From CBDFHV01 sp965247705 (GTDB lineage Bacteria > Pseudomonadota > Alphaproteobacteria > Rhodospirillales > CAMCUA01): 64,000 bases of DNA. The stretch covers positions 9,444 to 73,443 of the forward strand of contig CBDFHV010000060.1 in the NCBI GenBank assembly GCA_965247705.1, given 5' to 3'. The position numbers and the translations under genes were made by a program. This document shows positions 7,792 through 15,539 of the stretch, one piece after another; the stretch's first letter is position 1, and each line of letters starts with the position of its first letter. Below the pieces are notes generated by a model that was not told the DNA's origin, searched no databases, and saw only the letters and a program-made list of their open reading frames with translations.

Positions 7792-8645
7792 CAACCCGCG
7801 TCTCGCCCGCCCGCACGGTCACCGAGGCCGACATCGCGCTGTTCGCCGGCCTGACCGCCGATTTCGCCCGCCTCCACACCGACGCCGCCTACGCCGCCCG
7901 CGGCGTGTTCGGGCGCCAGGTCGCTCACGGCCTGCTGGGCATGAGCCTCGCCGAGGGACTGCTGTGCCGCACCTCCGGCGCCGTGGACCCCATCGCCGCC
8001 TGGGAGTGGTCCTTCGTTGCCCCCGTTTTCGCCGGCGACACGATATTCGCGCTGGCGGAAATGGAGCAGGCCAAGGGTCATCCCATCGAGCACGTCACCG
8101 TCTATCGCCACAATGGCACTCCCGTCCAGCGGGGCCGGCACGCCCCAGGAACCGCGCCGCCGTTCCCCGACGCGGTGGTCCACGAGACGGGGACGCCGCC
8201 GCTAGCCGCCACCGATCCCGCTTACGCCGACGAGACCGGGGTGTTCTTCGAGGACCTGGCCCCGGGCGACCGCTTCACGACCCCCGGCTACACGGTGGAC
8301 GACTACGCCTTAGCCGCCTTTGCCGGGCTCACCGGGGACGCCTCGGCGAGCCTCTACGGGCTCACTCTGGTGGAAGGTCTCAAGCACTGCCTGGCGCCCG
8401 ATCGGGGCGTCGGCACGCCCATGGCGTCCCTCTCCTGGCGCTGGCGTCGGGTGGCGCCGCTCCATGCCGGCGATACCCTGTTCGTGGAGGCGACAGTGCA
8501 GGGAAAGCGGGCCAGCCGCAGCCGCGCCGACCGGGGCATCGTCGCCCAGTCCATTGCCCTCGTTGCGGCGGGCCGGGGGATCGTGCAGCATGGCCAGCAC
8601 GTGCAGATGTTCCGCCGCCGTCCCCAGGGAGCCCTCGACCCGTGA
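7788..8645 (+). CDS. Double hot-dog MaoC-like protein with a degenerate second domain
   Basis: A 285-residue protein with two hot-dog repeats. I start it at the GTG inside the upstream stop (GTGA at 7788-7791); a GTG at 7761 is also in frame. Domain 1 keeps the catalytic segment (TADFARLHTDAAYA...FGRQVAHGLL). In domain 2 the matching segment is shortened to TGDASASLYGLTLVEG, with about 20 residues carrying the catalytic His missing. So only one active site is expected, as in eukaryote-like hydratase 2 where one half is structural. Its own stop overlaps the next start, again GTGA. Confidence 0.82.
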   Translation: MTTRVSPARTVTEADIALFAGLTADFARLHTDAAYAARGVFGRQVAHGLLGMSLAEGLLCRTSGAVDPIAAWEWSFVAPVFAGDTIFALAEMEQAKGHPIEHVTVYRHNGTPVQRGRHAPGTAPPFPDAVVHETGTPPLAATDPAYADETGVFFEDLAPGDRFTTPGYTVDDYALAAFAGLTGDASASLYGLTLVEGLKHCLAPDRGVGTPMASLSWRWRRVAPLHAGDTLFVEATVQGKRASRSRADRGIVAQSIALVAAGRGIVQHGQHVQMFRRRPQGALDP

Positions 8646-9571
8646 CCTCTCAGATGATCGCCGGCATGGAGCGCCTGCAGGGCGCCATCGATTCCCACGT
8701 CCACTGCTGCCCCCATATCAACGACCGCACGGTCAACGCCTTCGAGGCCGCGCGCCAGGCCGCCGCCGCCGGCATGAAAGGCCTGGGGCTGATGGATGTG
8801 TTCGCCAACAGCTCGGGACTGGCGGCGTTGGTCATGCGGGAGCAGGGGCACCTGGGCGTCGACGTCTTCGGCGGCATCATCCTGGAGCCCTACGTGGGCG
8901 GCCTGTCGGCGCGGGTGGTGGAGACGGCGCTCGACATGGGCTACGGCTCCGGGACGGGGGCCCGCTACGTGTCGCTGCCCTGCCACCACACCAAGATGAT
9001 GGCGCAAGCCGAAGGTCGCGGCCCGGCCTACGTGGAGACCTGCCTGTCGATCCCCGAGCGTGGCGATCTCCCCGATCCCCTGCCCGAGATCATCGACCTG
9101 GTGGCGGAACGGGACGTGATCTTCAACAGCGGTCACATCACCGGCCCCGAATGCCTTCGCGTGGTCGAAGAGGCGGCCCGGCGCGGCTGCCGGCGCATCC
9201 TGTGCCCGGCGTCCTACTTCGACCCGGAGACGGTGACCGAGCTGGTGCGGCTTGGCGCCTATGTGGAGTTCGCATTCTTCGTCATGAGCCACGCCACCCA
9301 GATCGGCCAGACCATGATCGATGCGGAAAAGCACCGCTTCGCCGCCGTCGACCTGGAGGCGGTGACGGCCAACATCCAGGCCGCCGGCCCCGCTCATGCG
9401 GTGCTGTCCAGCGACAGCGGCTCCTACGTCCTGGCGCCACCGGTGGAGGCCTTACGCGAATGGCTGGTCATGGTGGCCAGCACCGGGGTTTCCGACGGCG
9501 ACATCCGCCTGATGGTCGCCGACAACCCGGGCTGGCTGTTCCGTGTGCCGGGGTTCGAAAAGGATGAGTGA
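8642..9571 (+). CDS. DUF6282-type amidohydrolase-like protein
   Basis: A 309-residue protein starting at a GTG inside the previous stop codon. GAIDSHVHCCPH near the N-terminus matches the first metal-binding motif (HxH) of amidohydrolase-superfamily TIM barrels; later FNSGHITGPE and LSSDSG supply a further His and an Asp at the positions expected for metal ligands. The overall pattern fits DUF6282, a family of unassigned function. It sits between hydratases and an enoyl-CoA hydratase with 4- and 8-base overlaps, so it is probably a required enzyme of the pathway, perhaps hydrolysing a lactone, amide or cyclic intermediate. The reaction is unknown. Confidence 0.75.
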   Translation: MTSQMIAGMERLQGAIDSHVHCCPHINDRTVNAFEAARQAAAAGMKGLGLMDVFANSSGLAALVMREQGHLGVDVFGGIILEPYVGGLSARVVETALDMGYGSGTGARYVSLPCHHTKMMAQAEGRGPAYVETCLSIPERGDLPDPLPEIIDLVAERDVIFNSGHITGPECLRVVEEAARRGCRRILCPASYFDPETVTELVRLGAYVEFAFFVMSHATQIGQTMIDAEKHRFAAVDLEAVTANIQAAGPAHAVLSSDSGSYVLAPPVEALREWLVMVASTGVSDGDIRLMVADNPGWLFRVPGFEKDE

Positions 9572-10337
9572 GTTCATCCTGCTCAGCCGGCCTCGGCCGC
9601 GGGTGCTGCTGATGACCTTCAACCGGCCGGCCCGGCGCAACGCCCTCTCCGTGGCGATGATGGTTGAAATCGCGGGCGCCCTCACCGACGCGGCGTCCGA
9701 CGACGACATCCGCTGCGTCGTCATGACCGGCGACGACAAGGCTTTCTCTGCCGGCGCCGACATCAAGGACCAGGACGCGCGCGGCGCCGGCGCCGCCCTG
9801 GCGCCGGAAAAAGTCGCCGCCTGGGAGACGGTCGATCGATTTCCCAAGCCTCTGCTCGCCGCCGTCAATGGCTACGCCCTGGGGGGCGGCCTGGAGCTGG
9901 CCATGGCCTGCGACATCATCATCGCCGGGGACGGCGCCACCTTCGGCCAGCCGGAGATCAACCTGGGCATCCACCCGGGCGACGGCGCCACCCAGCGGCT
10001 GCCCCGCACCATCGGCAAGTCCCTCGCCATGCGCCTGATCCTCAGCGGCCAGTTCATCGGCGCCGAGGAAGCCCGTGCCGCGGGCCTGGTGGCCGAGGTG
10101 GCGCCGGCCGGCGAGACCGTCGAGCGGACCCTGGACCTGGCCGCCGTCATCGCCGAGAAAAGCCCCGTCGCCCTGCGGCTGGCCAAGGCCAGCGTCCTCC
10201 AGGCGTACGAGTCGCCCCTGACGGAGGGTCTGAGGCTCGAGCAACGCAGCCTCGCCCGCGCCTTCGAGAGCGAGGACCAGAAGGAGGGCGCCCGGGCCTT
10301 CGTGGAGAAGCGCCCGCCGCGCTTCGTCGGCCGATGA
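9564..10337 (+). CDS. Enoyl-CoA hydratase/isomerase (crotonase family)
   Basis: A 257-residue crotonase fold. The two oxyanion-hole segments are present (AFSAGADIKD and GYALGGGLELAMACD) and the two catalytic acids are kept (Glu in GGLELAM and Glu in FGQPEINLG). The ATG at 9564 overlaps the DUF6282 stop by 8 bases with AAAGG before it. It hydrates an S-type enoyl-CoA or catalyses a related isomerisation. Together with the MaoC proteins this gives the operon several hydratases, which argues for more than one unsaturated intermediate. Its stop overlaps the next ATG (10334-10337). Confidence 0.9.
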   Translation: MSEFILLSRPRPRVLLMTFNRPARRNALSVAMMVEIAGALTDAASDDDIRCVVMTGDDKAFSAGADIKDQDARGAGAALAPEKVAAWETVDRFPKPLLAAVNGYALGGGLELAMACDIIIAGDGATFGQPEINLGIHPGDGATQRLPRTIGKSLAMRLILSGQFIGAEEARAAGLVAEVAPAGETVERTLDLAAVIAEKSPVALRLAKASVLQAYESPLTEGLRLEQRSLARAFESEDQKEGARAFVEKRPPRFVGR

Positions 10338-11593
10338 GCGACCGCGGCGAAGCCATCGTCGTCGGCGCCGGCGTGGTCGGCATCTGCTGCGCCCTCTACC
10401 TGCAGCGGGAGGGCTTCCAGGTCACGGTGGTCACCCGGCATCCGCCGGGAGAGGCCTGCTCGCTGGGAAACTCGGGTGGTTTCGGGATCGGCATCATCGG
10501 CCCCATGGCGGCGCCGGGGATTCTGTTCCGCATCCCGTCCCTGTGGTTCGACCCCAAGAAACCGCTGTCGGTGGAGCTGAAAAGCCTGCCTGGACTGCTG
10601 CCCTGGTTCGCCCGTTTCGTCGCTAACAGCGCGCCCGAGCGCTACCACGCCGCCGCCCAGGCCCGGGCAGCCCTGTGCGGCCGGGTGTACGATGCCCTCG
10701 ATCCCCTGGTGCAGGGTAGCGGCGCCGAGGATCTGATCCGGGACGGAGGCCAGATGGCGGTTTTCGATTCGGCGGAGTCCCTGGCCGCCGTTCGGCCGGT
10801 CCACGACGTCGCCCGGGCCCATGGGGTGACCGTGGAAGAACTGGATGCCCAAGGTGTGCGGGCACGGGAACCGGCGCTGGGGCCGCGCGCCCAATGCGGT
10901 ATCGTGTTTCCCGACTCCCGCTCCACGTCCAACCCCCTGCGCCTGGTCCAGACGCTGGCGGCGGACTTTCAGCGCCGGGGCGGCCGGTTGATCGAGGCGG
11001 TAGTGGCCGCGGTGGAGGGTGGCGACAGTCTCCGGGTAGTCCTGCAAGACGAAATCCTGACCGCCGATCGGGTCGTGATCGCCGCCGGCGCATGGTCGGG
11101 CGCCATCGTCCGGCGGCTGGGGGTGCGGGTGTTGCTGGCGGCGGAGCGGGGCTACCACTTCATGGTGGCGGGATCGTCGGTACGGCTTAGCGCGCCGATA
11201 ACCCTGTCGGACCGCAACATCGTCATCACCCCCATGGAGCACGGCATCCGGATCACCGGCGGGGCCGAGTTCGCCCGCGTGGACTCGCCGCCCAACATGG
11301 ACCGGGCCCGGCGCATGCTCCGCCAGGCGGAAGAATATGTGCCCGGACTGGACCTGAGCGAGGCGACCCCCTGGATGGGCCCCCGTCCCGCGACCCCCGA
11401 CTCGGTGCCCATCATCGGGCCCTGCCCCGGCGCGCCGGGGGTCCTGCTCGCCTTCGGCCACGGCCACATGGGCCTGGCCTTCGCCCCCATCACCGGGCGC
11501 CTGATCGGGGCGTTGGCCGCCGGTCGGGCGCCGGAAATCGACCTGGCGCCCTACGCGGCCGAGCGCTTCGCCCGCGGCGGCGGGATGAAGTAA
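10334..11593 (+). CDS. FAD-dependent amino-acid oxidase/dehydrogenase (DadA-like, DAO family)
   Basis: A 419-residue flavoprotein of the DAO fold. The N-terminal dinucleotide-binding motif VGAGVVGICCALYLQREG is followed by SLGNSGGFG, and the C-terminal part carries the substrate-domain block ending in FGHGHMGLAFAPITGRLI, much like the small subunit of D-amino-acid dehydrogenase. It would oxidise an amine or D-amino acid to the imine/2-oxo acid and pass electrons to the respiratory chain. The ATGA overlap with the crotonase gene and the transaminase 35 bases downstream link it to removal of nitrogen in this pathway. Confidence 0.88.
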   Translation: MSDRGEAIVVGAGVVGICCALYLQREGFQVTVVTRHPPGEACSLGNSGGFGIGIIGPMAAPGILFRIPSLWFDPKKPLSVELKSLPGLLPWFARFVANSAPERYHAAAQARAALCGRVYDALDPLVQGSGAEDLIRDGGQMAVFDSAESLAAVRPVHDVARAHGVTVEELDAQGVRAREPALGPRAQCGIVFPDSRSTSNPLRLVQTLAADFQRRGGRLIEAVVAAVEGGDSLRVVLQDEILTADRVVIAAGAWSGAIVRRLGVRVLLAAERGYHFMVAGSSVRLSAPITLSDRNIVITPMEHGIRITGGAEFARVDSPPNMDRARRMLRQAEEYVPGLDLSEATPWMGPRPATPDSVPIIGPCPGAPGVLLAFGHGHMGLAFAPITGRLIGALAAGRAPEIDLAPYAAERFARGGGMK

Positions 11594-11627
11594 GCTAACC
11601 CTCGCACCGCGGGAAGGACATGGACCC

Positions 11628-13046
11628 ATGACGCTCGACAGAACCCACAACCTGTCGCTGGAGGATATGGACCGGGCGAGCGTGTTCCACGCCAACACCC
11701 ATCTCAAGGGCCATGCCCACGGCGAGCTTGGCGATCCGGTGATCGTCACCGGCGGCCATGGCATCCATATCGAGGACCAGAAGGGCAACGACCTGATCGA
11801 CGCCTTCGCCGGCCTGTGGTGCGTCAACGTCGGCTATGGCCGAAGCGAGATCGCCGAGGCGATCCACGCGCAAGCCCTGAAGCTGGCCTACTTTCACGCC
11901 CACGCGGGCCATTCCAACGAGCCCACCATCCGCCTAGCCGACCGCATGCTGCGGCTGCTGCCCGACACCATGAGCAAGGTGTTCTTCGGCCTCGCCGGGT
12001 CCGACGCCAACGAGACCAACGTCAAGATCGTCTGGTACTACAACCACGTCCTGGGACGGCCCGAAAAGCGCAAGATCATCGCCCGGGAGCGGGCCTACCA
12101 CGGGCTGACCATCTTCGCCTCCAGCATGACGGGACTGGCCTCGTTCCACGGTACCTTCGGCCTGCCGGAGGGTCCGGTTCGCCACACCACGACACCACGG
12201 TATTACCGGGAAGCGGCGGATGGCGAGAGCGAACGGGACTATTCCCGGCGCTGCGCCGAGGCCTTGGACTCCCTGATCGAGGCCGAGGGGCCGGAGACGG
12301 TGGCCGCCTTCATCGGCGAGCCGATTTGCGGGGTCGGCGGCCTCTATACGCCGCCGGAAGGCTACTGGGAGGCCATCCAGGCGGTCCTCGACAAGCACGA
12401 CGTGCTGCTGATCGCCGACGAGGTGGTCTGCGCCTTCGGCCGCATGGGGGTCAATTCCGGGTCCGAGTTCTACGCCATGCGCCCCGACCTGATGACCACC
12501 GCCAAGGGCCTGACCAGCGGCTACCTGCCCCTGGCCGGCAGCGTGGTCGGCGAGCGGGTGTGGGCGGTGCTGGAAGAGGGCAGCGACAAGTTCGGCCCCT
12601 TCTCCCACGGCTTCACCTATTCGGCCCACCCCCTGGGCGCCGCGGCGGCCCTGGCCAATCTGGACATCATCGAGCGCGAGGACCTGACCGGCAACGCCGC
12701 CCGGGCCGGCGCCCACCTGCGCCAGCGCCTCACCGAGACTCTCGGCGACCATCCCATGGTGGGCGAGGTCCGGGGGGACGGCCTGCTGGCCGCGGTCGAA
12801 ATCATGGCCGATCCACGGAAACGTATCCCCTTCGACGCGGACCTGGGCGTCGGGCGCCGCATCGCCATGGCCTGCCGGGAAAACGGCCTGATCGTCCGGC
12901 CCCTGCCCCAAGGCGACATCATCGGCTATTCGCCGCCCCTGGTGATCACCAACGACGAGGTGGACGACGTGGTCGCCCGCACGGTCACGGCGGTGAACAA
13001 GGTGACCGACGAGATGGTCCGCGACGGAACCTGGAAGGCACCCTGA
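11628..13046 (+). CDS. Class III aminotransferase (omega-amino acid type)
   Basis: A 472-residue PLP enzyme. D264 (LIADEVVCAFGR) pairs with the pyridine nitrogen and K293 in MTTAKGLTSGYLPL is the Schiff-base lysine. AYHGLTIFASSMTG and the GLWCVNVGYGR motif place it near the pyruvate-dependent omega-transaminases (beta-alanine, taurine or putrescine types). It starts at 11628 with GGGAAGG upstream and ends 3 bases before the next gene. Role: transfers an amino group from an omega-amino acid to pyruvate in the cytoplasm; the donor is unknown. Confidence 0.9.
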   Translation: MTLDRTHNLSLEDMDRASVFHANTHLKGHAHGELGDPVIVTGGHGIHIEDQKGNDLIDAFAGLWCVNVGYGRSEIAEAIHAQALKLAYFHAHAGHSNEPTIRLADRMLRLLPDTMSKVFFGLAGSDANETNVKIVWYYNHVLGRPEKRKIIARERAYHGLTIFASSMTGLASFHGTFGLPEGPVRHTTTPRYYREAADGESERDYSRRCAEALDSLIEAEGPETVAAFIGEPICGVGGLYTPPEGYWEAIQAVLDKHDVLLIADEVVCAFGRMGVNSGSEFYAMRPDLMTTAKGLTSGYLPLAGSVVGERVWAVLEEGSDKFGPFSHGFTYSAHPLGAAAALANLDIIEREDLTGNAARAGAHLRQRLTETLGDHPMVGEVRGDGLLAAVEIMADPRKRIPFDADLGVGRRIAMACRENGLIVRPLPQGDIIGYSPPLVITNDEVDDVVARTVTAVNKVTDEMVRDGTWKAP

Positions 13047-13049
13047 CCC

Positions 13050-13997
13050 ATGATTCCCACCGGCCCCGATCCGTTCCATGGCATCTATCCCGCCACCCTG
13101 TGCCCCTTCGACAGAGACTTTGCCATCGACGAGGCGACCCTGGCCCGCCATGTGGCGTCCATGGCCGAGGTGCCGGGTAATGTCGGCATCCTGTGCAACG
13201 GCCACGCGGGGGAGAATTTCCTGCTGTCCCGGGCCGAGGCGCGGCGGGTGGCGGAGATTGTGTCCCGCACCGTCGGCGACCGCTGTATCGTGGTCTCGGG
13301 CGTCAACGCCGAAAACAGCATCGAGGCGGCCGAGATCGCCTGCGAGGTGGTGGCCGCCGGGGCCGATGCGGTCATGGTGTTCCCCCCCAACGGCTGGGCC
13401 CTGGGGGTGGACGGCCAGATGGCGCTGACCCACCACCGGATGATCGTCGATGCCGTCGACGCGCCGATCATGCTGTACCAGGCCTCGGTCAACGCCGGGC
13501 GCATGGCCTACACGCCCGACGTGCTCACCGAGTTGGTGCGCCTGCCCCAGGTGGTGGCGATCAAGGACGGAAGCTGGGAGGTGGCGGCCTACGAGGCCTC
13601 CCGGCGCCTGATCAAGGCCGTGGCGCCCGGTGTGGCGGTCATGGGCTCCGGCGACGAGCACCTGCTGACGAGCTACGCCATCGGCAGCGATGGCAGCCTC
13701 GTCAGCCTGTCGGTGGTCATCCCCGAGGTCATCGTCGCCCTTCGCGAAGCCATGCTTGCCGGCGACATCGCCGCCGCCCGCCGGGCCCACGAGGTCATCT
13801 ACCCCCTGGCCAAGGCCATCTACGGCACCCCGCCCGGCATCCACGCCACCGCCCGCCTGAAGTGCTGCCTGAAACTCCTCGGCCGCCTCCCCGACGACCG
13901 CACCCGCCCCCCCATCGGCCCCCTCGGCAACACCGAAGTGGACCGCCTGCGCGACGTCCTGACCGCCGCCGGACTTACCCTCGCCACGGCGGCGTGA
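13050..13997 (+). CDS. DHDPS/N-acetylneuraminate lyase superfamily aldolase or deaminase
   Basis: A 315-residue TIM-barrel class I lyase. K172 (VVAIKDGSWE) is the Schiff-base lysine and Y143 (PIMLYQ) the catalytic tyrosine. The GTTGE motif of true dihydrodipicolinate synthase is GHAGE here, so lysine biosynthesis is unlikely. Relatives act as 2-keto-3-deoxy-sugar-acid aldolases or as pyrroline-4-hydroxy-2-carboxylate deaminases in hydroxyproline breakdown. The latter is interesting because a proline-racemase-family gene lies at 49803-50837, but the link is only suggestive. It closes the operon that began at 4863. Confidence 0.87.
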   Translation: MIPTGPDPFHGIYPATLCPFDRDFAIDEATLARHVASMAEVPGNVGILCNGHAGENFLLSRAEARRVAEIVSRTVGDRCIVVSGVNAENSIEAAEIACEVVAAGADAVMVFPPNGWALGVDGQMALTHHRMIVDAVDAPIMLYQASVNAGRMAYTPDVLTELVRLPQVVAIKDGSWEVAAYEASRRLIKAVAPGVAVMGSGDEHLLTSYAIGSDGSLVSLSVVIPEVIVALREAMLAGDIAAARRAHEVIYPLAKAIYGTPPGIHATARLKCCLKLLGRLPDDRTRPPIGPLGNTEVDRLRDVLTAAGLTLATAA

Positions 13998-14036
13998 CAG
14001 GCGCCGTGCCGTCGTCGGACCCGCGGGGAATTCCAC

Positions 14037-14768
14037 ATGTCGCAACGGATAAACGAACTTGGCCAGCCCATTGGCGAGGCCCTGCCCCAGTGGATCGCCG
14101 CTCAAGTTCCAAACGTAGCCCGTATGGTTGGCACCTATTGCGATGTAGAGCGCGTCGATAGCCGCAAACACGCGGCCGACCTTCTCGAAGCATACCGGCA
14201 AGACTCGGAAGGACGACTGTGGACCTACTTGACCTATGGTCCCTTTGAAACAGTCGAGGAAATTTCACAATGGCTGGACGCGGCCGCGACAAATGAAAAT
14301 CAGATCTTTTACGCAATTGTCGAGAAAAGGACAGGCAAAGCCCTCGGAATAGCCACCTATCTTCGTATTCAACCCGACAATGGCGTTATCGAAGTTGGCG
14401 GCATCTCATACGCACCCAAGTTGCAGAGAACGCCGATGGCAACGGAAGCGATGTTTCTCATGATGAAGCACGTATTCGACGTGTTTGGCTATCGTCGATA
14501 CGAATGGAAGTGCGATGCCTTGAACGAAATCTCTTGCCGGGCCGCCGAACGTCTCGGCTTTACCTATGAAGGCCTGTTCCGCCAGGCGGTCATCTATCGA
14601 GGCCGCAACAGGGATACCGCATGGTATGCCATCATCGATAAGGAATGGCCGGCGATCAAAAATGCTTTCGAGGCATGGCTGGCGCCGGGAAACTTTGATT
14701 CAGAGGGCCACCAGAAGCGCAAACTTGGCGATCTGATGGTAGAAAAACGGAATCAAGTCCAATCCTAA
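14037..14768 (+). CDS. GNAT-family N-acetyltransferase (RimJ/RimL-like)
   Basis: A 243-residue protein of the Acetyltransf_3 type. The central block IFYAIVEKRTGKALGIATYL and the EVGGISYAPKLQRTPMATEA acetyl-CoA-binding region, followed by RRYEWKCDALNEISCRAAERLGF, match RimJ/RimL-like enzymes that acetylate protein N-termini or small amines. The base composition is visibly poorer in GC than the operon before it, so this gene looks separately acquired. It is followed at once by an IS5-type element. The substrate is not predictable. Confidence 0.85.
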   Translation: MSQRINELGQPIGEALPQWIAAQVPNVARMVGTYCDVERVDSRKHAADLLEAYRQDSEGRLWTYLTYGPFETVEEISQWLDAAATNENQIFYAIVEKRTGKALGIATYLRIQPDNGVIEVGGISYAPKLQRTPMATEAMFLMMKHVFDVFGYRRYEWKCDALNEISCRAAERLGFTYEGLFRQAVIYRGRNRDTAWYAIIDKEWPAIKNAFEAWLAPGNFDSEGHQKRKLGDLMVEKRNQVQS

Positions 14769-14775
14769 ACAGTTA

Positions 14776-15420
14776 GGGTCATAACTCATTAACCATTATC
14801 TGATTCAATGTCTTGGAACCGAACGCAGGAGGTTTTGAGGCATGCGCGGATCATTTTGGCTCTCAGATCAGCAATGGGCGGCGATCGAGCCGCATCTTCC
14901 TTACTACGCGGCGGGTAAGCGGCGCGAGGATGATCGGCGGATCATCAGTGGCATCCTTCACGTTCTCCAGTCGGGCTGCCGCTGGCAGGACTGCCCACCG
15001 GCGTACGGGCCTTCGACGACGGTCTACAATCGCTATAACCGGTGGTCGCAACGTGGTCACTGGCAGTACCTGTTCCCGGCTTTGACGGAGAGCCTGGCAG
15101 GGACACCGCAACAGGTCTCCATCGACACCACACACGTCAAGGCGCATCGCTGCGCCGGCGGCGGAAAAGGGGGGCCTCTGCTCAGGCCATCGGCCGCACA
15201 AAGGGCGGACGCAACACCAAGGTCCATGCCCTGAGCGACGAACATTGCCGGCCCCTGGCCTTCTATCTCACGCCCGGCCAGACCGCCGACATCAAGGGCG
15301 CCGTCATGCTCGCCGCGCATCTGCCGAGGACGCGATATCTTCTCGCCGACAAGGCCTATGACGCCGACCACTGGCGCGCCTGCCTGCTACGCCAGAAAAT
15401 CCAGCCGGTCATCCCCAACA
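14776..15420 (+). mobile_element. IS5-family (IS427-like) element, 3'-truncated
   Basis: The left end GGGTCATAACTCATTAACC (from 14776) corresponds to GGGTCCGGACTCATTC at the end of the other copy near 63409-63425. The element breaks off at 15420 in the middle of the transposase, where the IS21 element begins. The rest of the transposase is not found on the far side of the IS21 element, so a deletion came with or after the insertion. Confidence 0.85.
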
Positions 15421-15440
15421 TGAGAAGGGCGGCGCAATAA
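14842..15440 (+). pseudogene. IS5-family transposase, two overlapping frames, truncated
   Basis: Frame A (14842-15234, 130 residues) begins MRGSFWLSDQQWAAIEPHLP, the usual N-terminal DUF4096-type domain, and reaches STTHVKAHRC equivalent IDTTHVKAHRC with the first Asp. Frame B (open from 15042) continues with RGASAQAIGRTKGGRNTKVH and LLADKAYDADHWR, carrying the second Asp. A run of four A and six G at 15165-15174 lies in the overlap and is a fitting site for minus-one programmed frameshifting, as in IS427-type elements. After 15420 the frame runs into IS21 sequence and stops at 15440, so the C-terminal Glu region is lost and this copy is dead. Confidence 0.85.
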
Positions 15441-15539
15441 TCCCCCACTGAGGCGGCCTGATTCCCGGGCTGCGCGGGCGGTTCAAAAAGGGGCCATCGG
15501 CTAGCCTTCATCGGTTTTGAACTGATCGAAGGCGGGGGG

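Noticed and set aside
13050..13997. dapA for lysine biosynthesis
   Set aside because: The GTTGE motif is altered to GHAGE and the context is catabolic.
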